Of a stretch of 39,065 nucleotides of DNA, positions 1 to 8,435 are shown piece by piece (position 1 is the first letter of the stretch; every line of letters starts with the position of its first letter). The DNA comes from Fidelibacterota bacterium (GTDB lineage: Bacteria > Fidelibacterota > UBA8477 > JABMPR01). Position numbers and translations under genes: made by a program. The notes under the pieces were generated by a model, which searched no databases, was not told the DNA's origin, and saw only the letters and a list, made by a program, of their open reading frames with translations. Where the stretch lies: the NCBI GenBank assembly GCA_021736185.1, contig JAIPGJ010000014.1, forward strand, positions 1-39,065, in the 5' to 3' direction.

Positions 1-356
1 CGATCCACACCATTGCCTTTCACCATCCTTTTGAAGCCAAGGGTGGACTCATAGAGAAATTTTTTAATTATGGACCCTTTCCCTTTGGCGCAGACGGGGA
101 GACCGTGAATCGCGGAGCCCATGATTTTACCCAGCCATATATTACCACCATGACAGCTTCCATGAGATTCCTTGTTGATCTTGAGGATATCACTCAAAGT
201 CGCATTTCCAATGCATCAGGACAGGTGGGTATGCCGCTGCAAGACCACTATACCGATTTGGTTGACAGTTGGTTGGCCGGTGAATATGTGAATATGCATC
301 TTAACCAGACAGAACTGGGTGAAGTTCAGGAATTACGTCTTATACCCAAAGATTGA
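1..356 (+). CDS. Penicillin acylase family protein (peptidase S45), C-terminal fragment
   Basis: The reading frame is open from base 3 and the gene starts before the window, so only the last 117 codons are seen. The visible piece matches the C-terminal end of Ntn-hydrolase penicillin/cephalosporin/acyl-homoserine-lactone acylases: a 'NYGPFPFGADGETVN' stretch, then 'SMRFLVDLED', an 'ASGQVGMPLQDHYTD' segment and 'WLAGEY' near the end. In this family these segments belong to the beta chain, which carries the N-terminal catalytic Ser after self-cleavage; that Ser and the signal peptide lie outside the window. These enzymes hydrolyse amide bonds of acylated amines and usually work in the periplasm. 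The real substrate cannot be told from this fragment. The ATG at 105 is internal and is not a start. Confidence 0.85.
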   Translation, partial: IHTIAFHHPFEAKGGLIEKFFNYGPFPFGADGETVNRGAHDFTQPYITTMTASMRFLVDLEDITQSRISNASGQVGMPLQDHYTDLVDSWLAGEYVNMHLNQTELGEVQELRLIPKD

Positions 357-368
357 ATCCATAAGCTT

Positions 369-425
369 CCAGGCTGGGATTAGAAACGAAGTAAGCCGAA
401 CATCGTGAGGGAAATCCCCGCCTGG
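369..425. repeat. Inverted repeat in the gap before yqgE
   Basis: Two 13-base arms, CCAGGCTGGGATT (369-381) and AATCCCCGCCTGG (413-425), pair at 12 of 13 positions around a 31-base loop. There is no T-run after the second arm, so it is not a classical intrinsic terminator for the upstream acylase gene. It could be a structured 5' leader of the next gene, an mRNA-end stabiliser, or a protein-binding site. Confidence 0.4.
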
Positions 426-502
426 TATTCCTTCAATCGCAAAATTTTTTCGCCCCCATCATTCTCTCATGGGATTTGGGCCAAATATCTCTACTTTTGA
501 GC

Positions 503-1054
503 ATGGCTTCCATGAAAGGACATATACTCATATCCATGCCTCACCTGACAGATCCTTATTTCGGGCGCTCCCTGGTATTTATTTGTGACCACGATGAAAA
601 GGGAGCCATGGGTCTGATTGTGAATAAATCTTTTGATGACAAGGTGGTCAAGGAAGTGTTCCCCACATTGATCATCAACGATGAAGCCATCAACGACGTG
701 ATTTCTCCCATGTATTTCGGCGGACCCGTATCTCTTGAGCAGGGCTTCATCCTCCACAGCAGTGACTATGTCAACTCCGATACCCTGCAGGTGACGGAGG
801 AATTCTCACTGACCAGCAATTCTGCCGTGATTGATGCCATACAGGAGGGTAAGGGTTCACAATACTATAAGATGATGCTGGGATATGCTGGTTGGGGTGA
901 AAGTCAGCTGGAGCGTGAAATAGAAAACGGGGATTGGTTGTTTCAGGACGTCACCCTGGAATTCATTTTCACCGGCAACGATTCCGAGAAATGGGTCGCC
1001 GCCACCCAGAGTTTTGGTATCGAGATAGCACCAAGCACCAGCGGGCTCGCTTAA
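503..1054 (+). CDS. yqgE: YqgE/AlgH family protein (UPF0301)
   Basis: A protein of about 183 residues with the conserved features of the YqgE/AlgH family: 'GHILISMPHLTDPYF' at the start, 'FICDHDEKGAMGLIVNKS', 'YFGGPVSLEQGFILHS', and 'LGYAGWGESQLEREIENGDW' near the C-terminus. The family is cytoplasmic, about 185-190 residues long, and of unsettled biochemical function (AlgH is linked to regulation in pseudomonads). The frame can be extended to a TTG at 476, but the ATG at 503 fits the family N-terminus better; an ATG at 512 is also possible. No clear ribosome-binding site separates the choices. It is convergent with the LicD-like gene. Confidence 0.9.
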   Translation: MASMKGHILISMPHLTDPYFGRSLVFICDHDEKGAMGLIVNKSFDDKVVKEVFPTLIINDEAINDVISPMYFGGPVSLEQGFILHSSDYVNSDTLQVTEEFSLTSNSAVIDAIQEGKGSQYYKMMLGYAGWGESQLEREIENGDWLFQDVTLEFIFTGNDSEKWVAATQSFGIEIAPSTSGLA

Positions 1055-1085
1055 CAAATCAAAAATTCAGCGGGATATCACCCTT

Positions 1086-2213
1086 CTACTCTGACTTGAC
1101 CATGGATTCATCATCATAGGCTGGGTGCCAGTAGGGTTTTGGTGTTCGCCAATCAGTGCCATATCTTAAGGCTAAAAAATCCTCTACGTGATTCGGGATG
1201 GCATACTCATGTCCCTGGAACTGAAAACAGTCCAGCTCATCCACAAAAGCAGCAGGAATCTCATTATTAATTCCAGCGATCACTGATCGATAAGTCGCTT
1301 CACTTTGGCCGTCATACAATCCTCTATACTGTGTAAAAAAATCCAGATGGGGATCGGTTCTGATTAAGCCATATTTTTGATGGAACGCTTTAACAGTACG
1401 ATACTTTCCGATATGCCACACACCTGGTCGTATACTTGGCGGAAGTATTTTTATTGGATAAATTTTTCCCAGGGCACGGATCATCTCATCCATTTTCTCT
1501 TCAGATTCAAATCGAACGCTTAGGTCCATATCCTTGTCCCAGTCGATTAACTTATTTTCCCTTATCAATCCCAACAAGGTCCCAAAATCCAGCCAGTAGT
1601 GGATTCCCAGATCTTCTAAAATTTCGCAGCTATTCCGTAACAGGTTGTGGGCGTTTTTTCGGTTTTTTGGGGTAAACTGGAATGTGTGTCGTTTATAGGA
1701 TTCAGCCAAAAGTTGTTTACGATATTTACCGATAAATGAACTGAGATCAGTTGGTATCATCAGTGTCGTTTCTTCGATCAGCACTTTCTGCAAATTATCG
1801 CCGTTTAAATCCTCATAGGCATAGCGATTGGTATGGCCACCAGCGTAAATGATGGATTCATCCAGCTTCCGCTCCACTGGAAAGATATATATAACATACG
1901 GATGTTTTGCTTGCCCCTTTACGTGGCGACTTCGCAATTTGAAACGTCCATGTCCCCAATTACGCTTCGGTTTTAATATTATTCCTTTTTGTAGTAGCAT
2001 CATGAATAGGGTGAATTTTTTGACTAAAGACAGTTTGAACAGGTACAAGTGTATATCGAATTTATATTTGGTAAAATCGCCTTCAGCAAAGCCAACCAGG
2101 GATTCACCACCCAAAGTGTAAATGGCACCCAGCTTATCGAAGGCTGAGAGAACTTCCTTTAACATGTGAGCAATGATCGGGTCTTGTGGAAGCTTTGTCG
2201 CAGTAGTATTCAC
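1086..2213 (-). CDS. LicD/fukutin-like nucleotidyltransferase-fold protein with degenerate N-terminal duplicate
   Basis: A 375-residue protein. Its C-terminal half carries LicD-family motifs: 'YWLDFGTLLGLIRENKLIDW' (about 206-225) followed by 'DKDMDLSV' (226-233; D226/D228/D230 as candidate metal ligands), and 'DFLALRYGTDWRTPK' (345-359). LicD proteins transfer phosphocholine or similar groups to surface glycans. The N-terminal half repeats the plan in weakened form: 'LGAIYTLGGESLVGF' (28-42) and 'KFDIHLYLF' (51-59) stand where the active site would be, with the acidic cluster largely lost, and 'DLSSFIGKYRK' (156-166) matches the C-terminal element. The gene starts with GTG, preceded by AGAAGGA at good spacing. 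No glycan genes flank it, so the acceptor is unknown. Confidence 0.75.
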   Translation of the reverse strand: MNTTATKLPQDPIIAHMLKEVLSAFDKLGAIYTLGGESLVGFAEGDFTKYKFDIHLYLFKLSLVKKFTLFMMLLQKGIILKPKRNWGHGRFKLRSRHVKGQAKHPYVIYIFPVERKLDESIIYAGGHTNRYAYEDLNGDNLQKVLIEETTLMIPTDLSSFIGKYRKQLLAESYKRHTFQFTPKNRKNAHNLLRNSCEILEDLGIHYWLDFGTLLGLIRENKLIDWDKDMDLSVRFESEEKMDEMIRALGKIYPIKILPPSIRPGVWHIGKYRTVKAFHQKYGLIRTDPHLDFFTQYRGLYDGQSEATYRSVIAGINNEIPAAFVDELDCFQFQGHEYAIPNHVEDFLALRYGTDWRTPKPYWHPAYDDESMVKSE

Positions 2214-2263
2214 TTCTGTAGTCCTTCTATTTTCTAATATGGTTGGAGAATCTAGCTATTCTA

Positions 2264-3307
2264 TTAAACAACAGCAGCCTCGAGCAGCTTAATTGACCCT
2301 TTCTCCGCATTGATCTCGGCATTGACACCCAGGGGAATGGTGAACTTATCTTCAATATGACCGATCATGGAACCAAACCAGGCTGGAATGCCCAGGGGTT
2401 TAATGTGATCGTCGAGGACCTCTTCCAGGGTGAAGGAACTATAGCTCTCACCAGCATCGCAATTACTGCATTTCCCAAAAACAAAACCTGAAATCTCATC
2501 CAGAATACCAGCCAGCTTGAGCTGGGTAAGCATACGGTCCACCCGGTAGGGCGCTTCATCAACTTCTTCCACAAAAAGGATATTGTTTTTGAAATCAGGT
2601 AAATAATCTGAGCCTACCATGGCAGTAAGAACGGACAGATTGCCCCCTAATAGCCTACCTTGAGCCTGCCCGCCCCGGATGGTCAGAACCCGGTTTTTCA
2701 CCTGGGTCAGATTGTCCCCCTTATCTGTGGGATTCTCCATGGTGAATGATTGACCCTCAAATAGTAGACGTCTTACATAGTCTGTGGAGTATTTATTCCA
2801 GGTGGAGATTCCAACGGGACCATGGAAGGTGACCAGTCCCGTTTTAGCATTGAGAGCCAGAAGCAGACTGGTGATATCACTATAGCCCATGATAATTTTA
2901 GGATTCTTTTCAATCGTTTTATAGTCAAGGAGTTTAAGAATACGATTACAACCCCAGCCGCCTCTGAGGGAAATGAGGGCATTCACCGAGGGATCAGCGT
3001 ACATGCTATTCACATCGGCAGCTCTGTCATCATCGGTTCCGGCGAGATAGCCGTAACGATCCAGGAGGTGAGTCCCGGCTTTCATTTTCAAACCAAGCGC
3101 TGCAAAAGTTTCTTCGGCGATATTGACATCATCGGGATGAAAGCTGGCGCCAGCAGGATTGATGAGTCCCACCGTATCCCCGGGTTTCAGACGCGGTGGT
3201 TTTAGTGCGGATTTTGAAAATATTCCAGATGCTGATGCGAGGGGAACCTGGGTGGCTACTAATCCAGTTCCAACCAGCTGTAATACTTGCCTGCGTGTGA
3301 TGCTCAT
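2264..3307 (-). CDS. LD-carboxypeptidase (peptidase S66 family), likely exported
   Basis: A 347-residue protein of the S66/LdcA family, which removes the terminal D-Ala from tetrapeptide stems during murein recycling; relatives cleave microcin C7 (MccF). The catalytic triad can be placed: Ser143 in 'MGYSDIT', a Glu at about 247 in 'FVEEVDEAPYRVDRML', and His317 in 'IGHIEDKFTIPLG'. Unlike the cytoplasmic E. coli enzyme it has an N-terminal export signal: 'TRRQVLQLVGTGLVA' resembles a twin-arginine (Tat) signal, with a possible cleavage site after 'ASA' near residue 27. Export suggests action on periplasmic peptidoglycan fragments. It lies 50 bases upstream of the LicD-like gene on the same strand and may be co-transcribed with it. 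Confidence 0.88.
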   Translation of the reverse strand: MSITRRQVLQLVGTGLVATQVPLASASGIFSKSALKPPRLKPGDTVGLINPAGASFHPDDVNIAEETFAALGLKMKAGTHLLDRYGYLAGTDDDRAADVNSMYADPSVNALISLRGGWGCNRILKLLDYKTIEKNPKIIMGYSDITSLLLALNAKTGLVTFHGPVGISTWNKYSTDYVRRLLFEGQSFTMENPTDKGDNLTQVKNRVLTIRGGQAQGRLLGGNLSVLTAMVGSDYLPDFKNNILFVEEVDEAPYRVDRMLTQLKLAGILDEISGFVFGKCSNCDAGESYSSFTLEEVLDDHIKPLGIPAWFGSMIGHIEDKFTIPLGVNAEINAEKGSIKLLEAAVV

Positions 3308-3432
3308 TGCGACCTCATAAATGAATGTTGCTGTAAACTAGCTTGAATTCAAAGTGTTAGCAATTATAAGCTTTGAATACTTGTCAAAGCACACCTGATT
3401 CAGTATTTTCAAACTCACATTATTGGGGTCAG

Positions 3433-3498
3433 ATGAAATCAATCCTGATCTATTTTTTGTTTGTGAGCCTGCTTGGGAGCCAGACAGATTTAAGCTGA
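3433..3498 (+). CDS. Possible 21-codon signal-peptide-like ORF
   Basis: In the gap 3308-3543, an ATG preceded by GGGG opens a 21-codon frame reading MKSILIYFLFVSLLGSQTDL then Ser and stop. It has the charged start and hydrophobic core of a signal peptide but no mature part. It could be a small leader, the remnant of a decayed secreted gene, or chance. It sits about 60 bases upstream of the sphingosine-phosphate lyase gene. Confidence 0.2.
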   Translation: MKSILIYFLFVSLLGSQTDLS

Positions 3499-3558
3499 AC
3501 AAGTTGTTCAACTATTGAGTATCTTGGCTGATCAATATTGTAAATGAGGAAGTTCACC

Positions 3559-4980
3559 ATGAAAACACTTCCCTCCCAGGGAAAAAACCATACTGACATT
3601 CTTGAGGAGATGCGCCAATATGGGGGGCAGGATGTTAATTATCGTCAAGCCCGCACCTGGAGTCTGGTCTACCATCTGGACGAGGAACATACCGAATTCC
3701 TAAAACAGGCTTATGGCTTATATTTTTCTGAGAATGCCCTTAACCCCATGGCTTTTCAAAGCCTGAAACGCTTTGAAACTGACGTCATAAATATGACCGC
3801 CCATCTGTTGCATGGTGATGAACAGGCAGTGGGCACCCTGACATCAGGGGGAACCGAGAGTTGTCTTTTACCCGTACTGACCTACCGGGACCTGGCCAAA
3901 GCGAACAGGAGATTCCCCTTCAAGCCTGAGATGATTGCCCCTGAGAGCATTCATGTAGCCTGGAGTAAGGCGGCTAAATATTTTGGGGTAAAAATACGCT
4001 ATGCGCCACTGAAGCAGGACTTCAGGGTGGATATCGCAGCCGTCAAGAAAATGATCAACCGTCGAACCATCATGCTGGTGGGATCGGCACCATCATATCC
4101 CCATGGTGTCATCGACCCCATCGGGGAATTGGGTCTGCTTGCACAGCAGCATAAGTTGCCCCTCCATGTGGATGCCTGTCTGGGGGGATTTTTGTTACCC
4201 TTTATTGAAATGAACGGGGGCGGCGTCCCCCTGTTTGATTTTCGCATACCTGGAGTAACATCCATATCTGCCGATGTTCACAAATATGGCTTTGCGGCCA
4301 AGGGTGCATCCACAGTGATTTATCGGGATATGAAATATATGAAGCACCAGTTTTTTATCCATGAAGACTGGCCCGGGGGTGTTTTTGCATCGCCGGCTTT
4401 ATTAGGTACCAGACCTGGAGGTGCCTTTGCGGCGGCCTGGGCGGCCATGCATGCTCTGGGTGAAAACGGCTATCGTGAGAATGCTCAAAAAATTATGGAC
4501 ATCACATCAAAACTTCAACGAGGGATTAATGCCATTGATGGGCTTCAGATTCTCGGGCACCCTGACATGAGTGTTTTCGCTTATCACTCTATAGATGATG
4601 GGATCAATATTTTTGCTGTGGGAGATCAAATGGAAGCCAGGGGCTGGCAGATTGATCGATTGCAGCGTCCCGAGGGATTGCATGTCATGGTGGTTCCAGA
4701 ACATGCAAAAATTACTGATGAGTATATCTCTGACTTAACGGCCTCCGTTGAGCTGGTAAAGTCGAATCCCAAGCTTGCCGCCAAAGGCAATGCGGCCATG
4801 TACGGCATGATTGCCAATCTGCCCTTCCGTGGAATGATCAAAAAAGAAGTCATGAAAATGATGAAGGGTATGTACAGCTCCCAGGGTCAAATGCCCATGG
4901 ATGGAAGTAAAAATCCCTGGTTGGTTGAAAAAGTGGCTGGGTTTATGCAGCGGCGCAAATCGAAGAAGTCCCAGGGTTAA
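3559..4980 (+). CDS. Sphingosine-1-phosphate lyase (PLP-dependent)
   Basis: A 473-residue PLP-fold-I protein very like eukaryotic SGPL1/Dpl1 and bacterial SPLs such as that of Symbiobacterium. It cleaves sphingoid-base phosphates to a long-chain aldehyde and phosphoethanolamine. Conserved blocks in order: 'LTSGGTESCLLPVLTYRDLA' (phosphate binding), 'VDACLGGFLLPFIE', 'GVTSISADVHKYGFAAKG' with the PLP Schiff-base Lys at about 242, 'WPGGVFASPALLGTRPGGA', and 'AMYGMI' near the end. It lacks the N-terminal membrane anchor of the eukaryotic enzyme, as in known bacterial SPLs. The start at 3559 is chosen because GAGGAAG lies 6 bases before it; an in-frame ATG at 3544 overlaps that site. The next gene is a long-chain acyl-CoA synthetase in the same direction. 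Tyrosine or glutamate decarboxylase is a less likely alternative. Confidence 0.9.
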   Translation: MKTLPSQGKNHTDILEEMRQYGGQDVNYRQARTWSLVYHLDEEHTEFLKQAYGLYFSENALNPMAFQSLKRFETDVINMTAHLLHGDEQAVGTLTSGGTESCLLPVLTYRDLAKANRRFPFKPEMIAPESIHVAWSKAAKYFGVKIRYAPLKQDFRVDIAAVKKMINRRTIMLVGSAPSYPHGVIDPIGELGLLAQQHKLPLHVDACLGGFLLPFIEMNGGGVPLFDFRIPGVTSISADVHKYGFAAKGASTVIYRDMKYMKHQFFIHEDWPGGVFASPALLGTRPGGAFAAAWAAMHALGENGYRENAQKIMDITSKLQRGINAIDGLQILGHPDMSVFAYHSIDDGINIFAVGDQMEARGWQIDRLQRPEGLHVMVVPEHAKITDEYISDLTASVELVKSNPKLAAKGNAAMYGMIANLPFRGMIKKEVMKMMKGMYSSQGQMPMDGSKNPWLVEKVAGFMQRRKSKKSQG

Positions 4981-5061
4981 TTATGATCCGGTCAAGATCG
5001 GATTTGCTTTGTCGCTGTTCAGAATGTGATAGTTTAAAGGCAACATTTTGGAGAATAGAAC

Positions 5062-6861
5062 ATGAATTATGACCATATCGGTCAGATGATCACTATCAAA
5101 ATCGCAGAGTATGGAGACCACACTGCCCTGAGATATAAGCTAGACGGTGGTTGGGCATCCTTGAGCTACAGGGAGTTCGGAGCAAAAATTACCAGTCTGG
5201 CATGTGCCATGATAAAAGCCGGGGTTAACCAGGGCGATTCTGTGGGTATTTATTCGGCCAATCGTTACGAATGGGCGGTAAGTGATTTTGCCTGCATTCT
5301 GGTGGGCGCTGTATCTGTCCCCATCTACGCTACCAATACTCGCGATCAGACCCAATTCATCGTTCAGGATGCCCGTATAAAATTGATTTTCGTGGGGAAT
5401 CTGGAGCAGTATACCCATGCTGTCTCCATCCGCAAGGATGGCCACTCCCTCCAGGTCATTTCATATGATCCCAGCATACAGGTCGATACCAGTTTTGCTG
5501 CCCATTTTCTTGACTTCCTCAAGGTTGATGAGCAGGAAACCCTTATCGATGAAATGAACCTTCGCTCTGGAAAAATCAAGACAGATGACATAACGACGAT
5601 TATTTATACTTCTGGAACCACAGGCAACCCCAAAGGAGTTATGCTCAGCCACGGAAACCTGTTTCATCAATTTGAATGTGTGGAAGCCAATTTCAATGTG
5701 ACTCATGAAGATGTTTCCCTGTGCTTCTTGCCACTAAGTCATGTCTATGAACGGATGTGGTCCTACTTTGTTTATCTCAAGGGAGCTATTCAAACCTATC
5801 TTGAAGATCCCAAGCAAGTCATTGAAACCATGCAGGAGGTTAAGCCCACGGCCATGGTATCGGTCCCCAGACTGTATGAAAAAATCTACGCAGCAGTTTT
5901 GAACGATCAGGAAAGTGCCTCAGGTCTCAAGCGTTTTCTCTTCAACAAGGCTATTGAAACAGGGGCGGTATACAACCCTCTATTCTTCCGCAAACAGCCC
6001 ATATCCACGAGACTGGCAATTAAGTATAAAATTCTGGATAAGTTGGTGCTCTCTAAAGTGAGGGCGGTCGTGGGTGGGGATAAAAATTTCTTTTCAGCTG
6101 GGGGTGCACCTCTTGATAAAAGTATTGAAGAATTTTTCCTGGCCTGCGGGTTGCTCATCTGCCAGGGCTATGGCTTAACCGAAACGTCTCCTATGATTTC
6201 ATACAATACACCTGATAATTTCAAATTTGGCACCGTAGGCAAACTGGTACCCAATTGCGAGGTGAGAATCGCTGAGACTGGTGAGATTCAGGTCAAAGGA
6301 CCCCAGGTGATGAAAGGTTATTTTAACCATCCTGAAGCAACGGCTGAGAGTTTTGAGGATGGTTGGTTTAAAACTGGAGATGTGGGTGAGTTCGATGAGG
6401 ATGGTTATCTGAAGATTACCGATCGCATCAAGGATCTGATCATCACTTCAGGGGGTAAGAATATCGCACCTCAAAATATTGAGAAACTGGTGGGTAAGGA
6501 TTTTTTTATCGACCAAATAATTGCCATTGGGGATAAACGTAATTTTGTCAGTGCTCTGGTGGTCCCGGCATTTGAAAGTCTGGAAGCCTGGGCGCATAAA
6601 AAGAAAATCCAATTCCAGAATAATGAAGAGTTGATCAGTCATCCCCACGTCATTGATTTTTTCAGGGAGCGCATCGATTTTCACTCACAGAAGCTGGCCA
6701 ATTATGAAACCATCAAGAAATTCAAGTTGCTGGCCAAGCCCTTCACTCAAGAAGGTGACGAGATGACTCCCACCCTGAAACTAAAGCGCAAGCAAATCAA
6801 TGAGAAGTTTAAGGCAATTATTGAGAGCATGTATCACAAGCAGGAAGAAAAAAAGGAGTAA
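5062..6861 (+). CDS. Long-chain fatty acid--CoA ligase (AMP-forming, FadD15/ACSL type)
   Basis: A 599-residue ANL-superfamily adenylating enzyme that activates long-chain fatty acids to acyl-CoA through an acyl-AMP. The P-loop 'YTSGTTGNPKG' is at 182-192, the adenine-binding 'GYGLTETSP' about two-thirds along, and the hinge 'GWFKTGDVGEFDEDGYLKI' is followed by 'DRIKDLIITSGGKNIAP'. The length and the C-terminal 'LTPTLKLKRK'-like end (here 'MTPTLKLKRKQI') are typical of the FadD15/ACSL branch. GGAG lies about 8 bases before the ATG. It follows the sphingosine-phosphate lyase by 81 bases and is convergent with an aldehyde dehydrogenase, so it is well placed to activate the fatty acid made from the lyase's aldehyde product. 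Confidence 0.93.
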   Translation: MNYDHIGQMITIKIAEYGDHTALRYKLDGGWASLSYREFGAKITSLACAMIKAGVNQGDSVGIYSANRYEWAVSDFACILVGAVSVPIYATNTRDQTQFIVQDARIKLIFVGNLEQYTHAVSIRKDGHSLQVISYDPSIQVDTSFAAHFLDFLKVDEQETLIDEMNLRSGKIKTDDITTIIYTSGTTGNPKGVMLSHGNLFHQFECVEANFNVTHEDVSLCFLPLSHVYERMWSYFVYLKGAIQTYLEDPKQVIETMQEVKPTAMVSVPRLYEKIYAAVLNDQESASGLKRFLFNKAIETGAVYNPLFFRKQPISTRLAIKYKILDKLVLSKVRAVVGGDKNFFSAGGAPLDKSIEEFFLACGLLICQGYGLTETSPMISYNTPDNFKFGTVGKLVPNCEVRIAETGEIQVKGPQVMKGYFNHPEATAESFEDGWFKTGDVGEFDEDGYLKITDRIKDLIITSGGKNIAPQNIEKLVGKDFFIDQIIAIGDKRNFVSALVVPAFESLEAWAHKKKIQFQNNEELISHPHVIDFFRERIDFHSQKLANYETIKKFKLLAKPFTQEGDEMTPTLKLKRKQINEKFKAIIESMYHKQEEKKE

Positions 6862-6887
6862 GCTTGTAACCGCTTGGTCTACTTTGA

Positions 6888-8435
6888 CTATAAGCGTTTC
6901 AATCCAAAAATCAGCTTAAGCAAGCCCTTCAATTTGGCTGGCCACGCACCGCCCACAATCATCATAAATCCGACCCATCGACGATATACGAACCCAGAAA
7001 CAGGGGTCCAGTAAAACTGCTTGTTCAGGGGCAGATAGTCATTCACAATGACACGCGGTTCGGTCATTTCAAGCAGGCCAAGTTCGCCATGGGTTCGACC
7101 GACGCCACTCTGTTTAAAACCACCCCAGGGCAAATTGGGGATGCCGTGGGAAATCAGGTGAGAATTGATGGTCACTACGCCAGCTTCCAGTTGGTTGGCA
7201 ATTTTGCGCCCCATGCGGTGATGCTTGGTCCAAACTGAGGCAGTTAGCCCCAGATCTGAATCGTTGGCCAGCTGGATAGCCTCCTCAATTGTCTTAAAGG
7301 GCATGACACCCATAATAGGTCCAAAGGTTTCTTCCTGCATAATACGCATTTCCTGTTTGACATCTGTCAGGATGGTAGCGGGGAGTGCCTGCGCAGTGGT
7401 CTCGTCAATCTTTGAAATCGCTTCAACCGTGGCGCCCTGGCTGATAGCCTCTTCCAACATTTGGCTTACTGAATCCCGTTGCCTTGATGTGGTCATGGGA
7501 CCGATATGAGTATACTTGTCTGCAGGGTTGCCCACGCGCAGTTTCTCAACTCTTTTCTTAAGCAGCTTCACGAAGGGGACATAAACATCCCGGTGCACAT
7601 AAATACGTTCCACACCGGCACAACTCTGACCGGAATTGGACAAGCCGGCCCAGATCGCCCCGTTTACAGCCTTTTTTATGTTCGCATCGGCGCAAACGAT
7701 CATGGGGTCATTGCCACCCAGCTCAAGTGAAACCGGTGTGAGTGTTTCAGCGGCTTTTTTCATAAGCATTTTGCCCACAGGGACACTACCGGTAAAAAAC
7801 AATTTATCAATTCCTGCTTCGAGAAAAGCATCTCCTGCAATGCGACCGGGGACATTGACCTGTACAAAGAGATCAATGGGTAACTCGCCAGCATCGACAA
7901 TTTTTTGAATCACCTGACCCACCATTTGCGTTTCTGAGGCAGCTTTGTACAGGAGACCATTGCCAGACATGAGGGCCATCAGTATTTCATGCATAGGTAT
8001 GGCCAGGGGATAATTCCACGGGGAAATGATTCCGATCACTCCCATAGGGACATGCTGGAGACGATTGCGGGTGAAAAGTCCAAAGATATGGGAGCCTTTT
8101 ACCCGACGTTCTCTTAAAACTCGGGCAGCATGCTTGATGTGGTAGTCGAAAGCCAACACAGCCGAAGAAATTTCAGTCATATAGGCATCCGCAAGGGTTT
8201 TGCCATTATCAGCAGAAATGACCCTGGCATATTCCTGGCCATGCTCAATCAGATGATGTTGCATCTTTCTGAGATGTTTTCCGCGCTCTGAAAAGGATAG
8301 CTGTGCCCATTTAGCCTGTGCTTTCCGGATTCTGGATACGGCATGTTGAATATCTTCCAGAGTGTTTTGCGGTATCTGGCCTAAGGACTCACCTGTGGCT
8401 GGATTGAATGCTTCTGTATGTGACTGTGCTGACAT
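6888..8435 (-). CDS. NAD(P)-dependent aldehyde dehydrogenase with hydrophobic C-terminal tail
   Basis: A 515-residue ALDH-superfamily enzyme. The catalytic Cys272 lies in 'NSGQSCAGVERIYV', the general base Glu238 in 'SLELGGNDPM', and the cofactor-binding 'FFTGSVPVGKMLM' is upstream of them. 'PWNYPLAIP' and 'WGGFKQSGVGR' are also family hallmarks. After the normal ALDH end there is a hydrophobic, basic tail of about 35 residues (with 'FMMIVGGAWPAKLKGLLKLI') that may associate with membrane, a feature also found in the eukaryotic fatty-aldehyde dehydrogenase ALDH3A2. Its convergent position against the S1P lyase/acyl-CoA ligase pair suggests a long-chain aldehyde substrate. From sequence alone, succinate-semialdehyde or betaine-aldehyde specificity cannot be excluded. 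The ATG is preceded by AGAGGAA. Confidence 0.88.
   Translation of the reverse strand: MSAQSHTEAFNPATGESLGQIPQNTLEDIQHAVSRIRKAQAKWAQLSFSERGKHLRKMQHHLIEHGQEYARVISADNGKTLADAYMTEISSAVLAFDYHIKHAARVLRERRVKGSHIFGLFTRNRLQHVPMGVIGIISPWNYPLAIPMHEILMALMSGNGLLYKAASETQMVGQVIQKIVDAGELPIDLFVQVNVPGRIAGDAFLEAGIDKLFFTGSVPVGKMLMKKAAETLTPVSLELGGNDPMIVCADANIKKAVNGAIWAGLSNSGQSCAGVERIYVHRDVYVPFVKLLKKRVEKLRVGNPADKYTHIGPMTTSRQRDSVSQMLEEAISQGATVEAISKIDETTAQALPATILTDVKQEMRIMQEETFGPIMGVMPFKTIEEAIQLANDSDLGLTASVWTKHHRMGRKIANQLEAGVVTINSHLISHGIPNLPWGGFKQSGVGRTHGELGLLEMTEPRVIVNDYLPLNKQFYWTPVSGFVYRRWVGFMMIVGGAWPAKLKGLLKLIFGLKRL

Noticed and set aside
369-425. A riboswitch (cobalamin, TPP or similar) in front of yqgE
   Set aside because: None of the conserved core sequences of those riboswitches is present; only an inverted repeat can be supported.
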